Shown: piece by piece, positions 22,413 to 26,562 of the stretch
Layout of the letters: each line of letters begins with the position of its first letter
How positions within the stretch are numbered: the stretch's first letter is position 1
DNA from: JBDLSY01 sp041170585
Lineage (GTDB): Bacteria > Pseudomonadota > Gammaproteobacteria > Burkholderiales > Burkholderiaceae_C
DNA: 26,562 nt
Reading direction: 5' to 3'
Assembly: GCA_041170585.1 (NCBI GenBank)
Contig: JBEDNN010000055.1
Span: 1-26,562, forward strand
Made by a program: the position numbers and the translations under genes
Notes under the pieces: model-generated
Told to the model about the DNA's origin: nothing
Seen by the model: the letters and a program-made list of their open reading frames with translations, nothing else
Databases searched by the model: none

Positions 22413-25340
22413 TTAGTGTAATACTGTTAATTTTATTACTTGTGCTTTAATTTGTATTAAACTGGCTTCAAATGCTATTAGTCGCTCTTGTTCTTGTGTA
22501 ACAACAGCAGCGGGTGCGCGTTTAATAAAGGCTTCATTGCTTAATTTAGCATTGATTTTGCTTATTTCAGTGTCTAAACGGATTGATTCTTTATTTAAGC
22601 GTATCAGTTCTGCGGCTGGATCTACTTCAATAGACAAACTGAATTGTAAATGACCAATGACCGCTGTGGGTAAGCCGACTTCAGGCGTAGTATCTGATAA
22701 TTTTATGCTAGATAGACGGATTAAAGACTGTAAAAATGGTGCATAGGTGTTGATAGTTGAGGTATGCGTAGTATCACTGACATGTACAATCATCGGTACT
22801 TGTTGTGTAGGCTGTAGTTTCATTTCGCTACGCAAATTTCGCAATGCCGCAGCAATCTCTTTTAGTTGTGATACCCAAGCATCCGCTTGAGGGTTTATTT
22901 TTTCAAGGTGTGCTTGCGGATAGCCTTGCTGCTGAATACTAATAATTTGATTTGCTTTACGTATTTCTAGCACTAAACTTACTTTTTGCCATAACTCTTC
23001 GGTAATAAACGGTGCAATTGGATGTAATAAACGTAAGGCAGTTTCTAGTACTTGTAATAAAGTCTGGCGTGTAGCCGTTTGTTGAATAGGTGTGCCTTGT
23101 GCGATTTGTACTTTTGCTAATTCTACATACCAATCGCAATACTCGTCCCAGATAAAGCGATAAATGTGATTAATAATATGGTCAAAACGGTATTCTACAA
23201 AGCCTTGATTGACTAACTGTTCCGTGCGTTGTAATTCGCCAATAATCCATTGGTCAGCAGGTGACAAAGCCATTTTCAAATCAAGTTCGGTATATATTTT
23301 AGCAGGTTTATTTAAACTGTTTAGATCGCAGTCTTTTCCTTCAGTATTCATTAAAACAAACCGTGTTGCATTCCACAATTTATTGCAAAAATGACGGTAA
23401 CCGTTGCAACGATCGGCTGCAAAATGAATACTACGTCCCAAGCTGGCTAAACTAGCAAACGTTAAACGCAAGGCATCAGCACCATAAGCAGGAATACCGT
23501 CAGGGAATTCTTTTTCTGTTTTTTTGCGTACTGTTGGGGCAGTTTCAGGACGACGTAAACCTTGTACACGTTTATTGAGTAGTGCTGGTAAATCAATACC
23601 ATTAATTAAATCAACAGGGTCTAATACATTGCCCTCTGATTTACTCATTTTTTTGCCTTCGGCATCTAAAACTAAGCCGTGAATATACACATGCTTAAAA
23701 GGTACTTTACCTGTAAAATGTGTGGTCATCATCACCATACGGGCTATCCAAAAAAAGATGATGTCATAGCCCGTGACAAGTACTGATGATGGCAAATATA
23801 AATCACGGTCGGTCGCTGTGTGCAAAGTACTAAATGGTACAAGTGCCGATGAATACCAAGTATCTAGCACATCAGGATCACGGGTGAGTGCTTGTCCACC
23901 CGATTGCACTAAGGCATCGGCTTCATTTTCAGCCACATACACATGGCCTGCCGCATCGTACCACGCGGGGATTTGATGTCCCCACCACAATTGACGACTG
24001 ATACACCAATCTTGAATATTATGCATCCATTGATTGTAGGTATTAACCCAATTATCCGGTACAAATTTAACTGCACCACTGTCTACAGCATCAATCGCTT
24101 TTTGAGCTAGCGATTTACCGCTTGTATCTTGTGCTGGGTCTTCACAGACTTTATTCACCGCTACAAACCATTGGTCGGTAAGCATCGGTTCAACTATTTG
24201 TCCAGTTCGGGTACAAATCGGCACCATTAAAGTATGCGGTACTATTTTTTGTAAAAAGCCCTGTACATCTAAATCCTTGACAATAGCTTTACGTGCAACA
24301 AATCGGTCTAAGCCAACATAATCAATTGGCATAAGGTATTCAGGGCTGTGGAGCTTATCGTTACTCACAATTTTTGCATCTAATGTCAAAATTGTAATGA
24401 GTGGTAAATGGTGTCTTTGAGCAATTTGGTAATCATTAAAATCATGTGCGCCTGTAATTTTAACGCAACCGCTACCAAAATTTTTATCTACATAAATATC
24501 CGCAATAATCGGAATAGTGCGGTTACACAATGGTAAGATGACACTTTTACCAATTAAGTGTTGATAGCGTTCATCATCAGGATGAACACACACGGCCACA
24601 TCACCCAGCAGTGTTTCTGGACGGGTTGTCGCTACAATTAAACCTGATAAACCCGTTTGCGTATCAATATTTCCATCACTAAATGGATATAAAATATGCC
24701 ACATACTGCCTTGGCGTTCTTCATTTTCTACTTCTAAATCACTGACTGCACTTTTAAGAATAGGATCCCAATTAACCAGACGCTTACCACGGTAAATTAA
24801 ACCTTGTTGATACAACTTAACAAAGGTTTCAGTAACGGTTTTTGATAAATCATTGTCCATCGTAAAGTATTCACGCTGCCAATCTACACTCGCACCCATA
24901 CGGTGCATTTGTTCTGAAATAGTATTGCCTGATTCTTTTTTCCAATCCCATACTTTACTTAAAAAGGCTTCACGGCCTAAATCATGACGGGTTTGTCCAG
25001 TGGCTTGTAGTTGGCGTTCTACGACAATTTGTGTTGCGATACCTGCATGATCAGTACCAGGAATCCATACAGTATTAAAACCGCGCATACGGTGATAACG
25101 CGTCAAACCGTCCATAATGGTTTGATTAAACGCATGCCCCATGTGTAAAGTGCCTGTCACATTAGGCGGCGGTAGCTGAATTGCAAAACCTTGTGAGTTA
25201 GTTTCAGTATTATGAACGTGTGTTCCTGCGTGTGCAAGGTTTAAAGTATTCCAAAACTCATTCCAAAGCGGTTCTAGGGTAGCAGGTTCAAATGCTTTAG
25301 CTAGTGAATCTAATAAAGGGTGTGTAGGGTGTGTGGACAT
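22413..25340 (-). CDS. valS: Valyl-tRNA synthetase
   Basis: Class I aminoacyl-tRNA synthetase that charges tRNA-Val and edits mischarged threonine. 975 aa (E. coli 951). The HIGH-type motif is PPPNVTGTLHMGHAF (57-71, HMGH 66-69). The CP1 editing domain lies between about 190 and 420, with ATTRPETLLGDVAV (237-250). DTWYSSAL and the KMSKS loop (564-568) precede the anticodon-binding domain. The C-terminal coiled coil typical of ValS (about 905-970, rich in Glu, Lys and Leu) is present. The start is the ATG at 25338-25340. No leader regulatory structure is evident in the 280-bp divergent gap to yaaA. Confidence 0.98.
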   Translation of the reverse strand: MSTHPTHPLLDSLAKAFEPATLEPLWNEFWNTLNLAHAGTHVHNTETNSQGFAIQLPPPNVTGTLHMGHAFNQTIMDGLTRYHRMRGFNTVWIPGTDHAGIATQIVVERQLQATGQTRHDLGREAFLSKVWDWKKESGNTISEQMHRMGASVDWQREYFTMDNDLSKTVTETFVKLYQQGLIYRGKRLVNWDPILKSAVSDLEVENEERQGSMWHILYPFSDGNIDTQTGLSGLIVATTRPETLLGDVAVCVHPDDERYQHLIGKSVILPLCNRTIPIIADIYVDKNFGSGCVKITGAHDFNDYQIAQRHHLPLITILTLDAKIVSNDKLHSPEYLMPIDYVGLDRFVARKAIVKDLDVQGFLQKIVPHTLMVPICTRTGQIVEPMLTDQWFVAVNKVCEDPAQDTSGKSLAQKAIDAVDSGAVKFVPDNWVNTYNQWMHNIQDWCISRQLWWGHQIPAWYDAAGHVYVAENEADALVQSGGQALTRDPDVLDTWYSSALVPFSTLHTATDRDLYLPSSVLVTGYDIIFFWIARMVMMTTHFTGKVPFKHVYIHGLVLDAEGKKMSKSEGNVLDPVDLINGIDLPALLNKRVQGLRRPETAPTVRKKTEKEFPDGIPAYGADALRLTFASLASLGRSIHFAADRCNGYRHFCNKLWNATRFVLMNTEGKDCDLNSLNKPAKIYTELDLKMALSPADQWIIGELQRTEQLVNQGFVEYRFDHIINHIYRFIWDEYCDWYVELAKVQIAQGTPIQQTATRQTLLQVLETALRLLHPIAPFITEELWQKVSLVLEIRKANQIISIQQQGYPQAHLEKINPQADAWVSQLKEIAAALRNLRSEMKLQPTQQVPMIVHVSDTTHTSTINTYAPFLQSLIRLSSIKLSDTTPEVGLPTAVIGHLQFSLSIEVDPAAELIRLNKESIRLDTEISKINAKLSNEAFIKRAPAAVVTQEQERLIAFEASLIQIKAQVIKLTVLH

Positions 25341-25537
25341 AGTGAATAAATTGAATAAATAATTTATATTCGTAAGAAGATAGTATATCTACTGTTGAAT
25401 TTATTACGGCTTTAGATTGTATGTGTGTTTTTGCGTCTATTTTTGTATTCGTATCTAATTTTAAGTCTAAATTAGTAGTTTTAATGGATTTTAAAACTAT
25501 TTCTTGATTAAAAAGTTATTTGATTATTTAATATTAA

Positions 25538-25574
25538 GGCATTGCTACTTTAACCATATTAAAGTAGCAATGCC
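25538..25574. mobile_element. M2 element, collapsed 37-bp derivative
   Basis: A perfect 16-bp inverted repeat (GGCATTGCTACTTTAA and its complement) surrounds the 5-nt loop CCATA. On the minus strand its first 29 bases equal the start of the M2 copy at 20421, after which it jumps to the other terminus. The jump point is at AAGTA, a word present at both places in the long copy, so it looks like an internal deletion of a full M2. No 8-bp duplication remains. It lies 46 bp before the yaaA start codon. Confidence 0.85.
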
Positions 25575-25590
25575 CATTATTTTTATAATG
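25575..25590 (+). other. Second hairpin in the yaaA leader (CATTAT/ATAATG)
   Basis: A 6-bp stem with a TTTT loop directly follows the M2 derivative and lies 30 bp before the yaaA ATG. Together the two hairpins could influence transcription or access to the ribosome binding site. Confidence 0.4.
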
Positions 25591-25620
25591 AGCATTGTTT
25601 ATTTAAAAATAAGGTTCATT

Positions 25621-26421
25621 ATGCTGTTGTTACTATCTCCTGCTAAAAGTTTAAATATTGATCGCAAATTGCCGCAAAATATTCAAACGAGTTTACCGCG
25701 TGAACACGATAAAGCCTTAATATTGATTCAGCAATTACGGCAACTACAGCCGTCTGATATTGCGCGTTTAATGGGTTTATCGGATACTTTAACTGTTTTG
25801 AATGTACATAGATACCAAAAATTTCAAAATGAAGCAAATAGCTTTAATGCTTATTGTGCATTATTAATGTTTGATGGTGATGTTTATGATGGTTTAGATG
25901 CAAATACATTAAGCTTTGAGCAATGGAATGAAGTGCAAAATAAAGTACGAATACTAAGTGGTTTATATGGTGTCTTAAGACCATTAGATTTAATACAACC
26001 TTACCGCTTAGAAATGGGAACACGTTTAACCACACCAAATAGTAAAAATTTGTATCAATATTGGGGGGAAGACATTACAAATCGCTTAAATCAGGACCTT
26101 GAGCGATACCAACATTCAGTAGTACTGAATTTAGCCAGTGATGAGTATTTTAAAGTGATTCAAGTAAAAAAAATAAAAGTACCTGTTATAAGTTGTATAT
26201 TTTTAGATGAAAAAAATGGAATATACAAAGTAATTGGAGTTTTTGCTAAACGTGCACGTGGAATGATGACACGGTTTATTTTAGATCAATCTATTAATGA
26301 CTTTGATAATTTAAAAAGTTTTAATAAAGAGGGTTATCAATGGTCAAAGCCTGATTCCACTGATGTAGCATTAATATTTAAAAGGTCTAAAATAAGGTCT
26401 AAGCTGTATACTATTGAATAA
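25621..26421 (+). CDS. yaaA: YaaA family protein (peroxide stress, intracellular iron control)
   Basis: A 266-aa cytoplasmic protein (E. coli YaaA 258). E. coli YaaA is needed to limit free iron during hydrogen peroxide stress, and the family is DNA-binding; the same role here is inferred. Family motifs run the length of the protein: MLLLLSPAKSLN, LMFDGDVYDGLDA, RILSGLYGVLRPLD, QPYRLEMGTRL, YQYWGEDITNRLN, VLNLASDEYFKVI, FLDEKNGIYKVIGVFAKRARG and FNKEGYQW. The start is the ATG at 25621, which matches the family N-terminus and has AAGG about 8 nt upstream. An in-frame upstream start at 25504 would translate through the M2-derived palindrome and is rejected. Confidence 0.95.
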   Translation: MLLLLSPAKSLNIDRKLPQNIQTSLPREHDKALILIQQLRQLQPSDIARLMGLSDTLTVLNVHRYQKFQNEANSFNAYCALLMFDGDVYDGLDANTLSFEQWNEVQNKVRILSGLYGVLRPLDLIQPYRLEMGTRLTTPNSKNLYQYWGEDITNRLNQDLERYQHSVVLNLASDEYFKVIQVKKIKVPVISCIFLDEKNGIYKVIGVFAKRARGMMTRFILDQSINDFDNLKSFNKEGYQWSKPDSTDVALIFKRSKIRSKLYTIE

Positions 26422-26447
26422 TTTTGATAAAAATTGGTAATAAAATC

Positions 26448-26561
26448 GGTAATGTTAAATTTTAACTTTTACAGTATTTATGTTGGTATATTGTCTTGTT
26501 GATTTTACTAATTATTTCTTAATTATTAAATTTCTTTTATCAGTGATATTTTAACATTACC
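26448..26561 (+). mobile_element. M1 MITE-like element, copy C (114 bp)
   Basis: Third full-length copy, again exactly 114 bp, with ends GGTAATGTTAAAT and ATTTTAACATTACC; it differs from copy B at about 10 bases. The eight bases before it are ATAAAATC. The single base left after it (A, 26562) agrees with the first base of the expected duplicate, but the window ends there. It lies 26 bp past the yaaA stop codon. Confidence 0.9.
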
Positions 26562-26562
26562 A

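Noticed and set aside
25341..25537. Possible leader regulator (T-box-like) upstream of valS
   Set aside because: No T-box sequence or specifier/terminator structure is visible, and T-boxes are not expected in proteobacteria.
25504..25620. Extended N-terminus of YaaA from 25504
   Set aside because: It would translate through the M2-derived palindrome; the ATG at 25621 matches the YaaA family N-terminus and has a ribosome binding site.

Overview
This is an AT-rich window from a bacterial chromosome, almost certainly a proteobacterium and most likely a gammaproteobacterium. The reasons are a class I-type AroA, a MaeB malic enzyme fused to a phosphotransacetylase-like domain, a DacB/PBP4, an OmpA-family envelope protein, an EnvZ-like kinase, YaaA and a DUF455 ferritin-like protein, all with gamma/beta-proteobacterial motifs. 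No species can be named from the sequence. I saw no rRNA, tRNA, CRISPR array, phage gene or complete insertion sequence.

Layout. 1-141 holds the 3' end of an unrecognised plus-strand gene. 249-7713 is a minus-strand block: a CorA-type metal transporter, a P-loop nucleotide kinase-like protein, aroA (shikimate pathway), a Rossmann-fold protein, an OmpA-family protein and dacB. ftsH and an EnvZ-like sensor kinase follow on the plus strand (7995-11366). The strand then turns minus for a DUF455 protein, glutamine-dependent nadE and maeB (11518-16573). Next comes a plus-strand run (16860-21589): a UreE-like protein without a urease operon, an Ala-rich lipoprotein, transketolase and GAPDH. A small beta-barrel protein and valS lie on the minus strand, and yaaA on the plus strand closes the window. 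Most genes are housekeeping: carbon metabolism (tkt, gap, maeB), NAD and aromatic synthesis, translation, envelope and proteolysis. Nothing looks like a dedicated multi-gene accessory system.

The most interesting content lies between the genes. Two families of short non-coding terminal-inverted-repeat elements (MITE-like) are present. M1 is exactly 114 bp, with ends GGTAATGTT...AACATTACC. It has three full copies and one fragment. M2 is about 108 bp, with ends GGCATTGCTAC...GTAGCAATGCC. It has two long copies and a 37-bp collapsed copy. Two M1 copies and one M2 copy are flanked by perfect 8-bp target-site duplications, which is direct evidence of transposition. One M1 copy abuts the stop codon of nadE, and the stop codon lies inside the duplicated target. 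A third, less clear inverted-repeat family occurs twice. In addition, many intergenic regions, and a few coding regions, carry short tandem duplications of 8-22 bp.

Other points of interest are an AroA whose substrate loop differs from the usual consensus at the two positions altered in known glyphosate-insensitive (TIPS-type) enzymes, the lone UreE-like protein lacking the usual metal-site histidine, and an Asn/Thr repeat tract inserted in the CorA protein.
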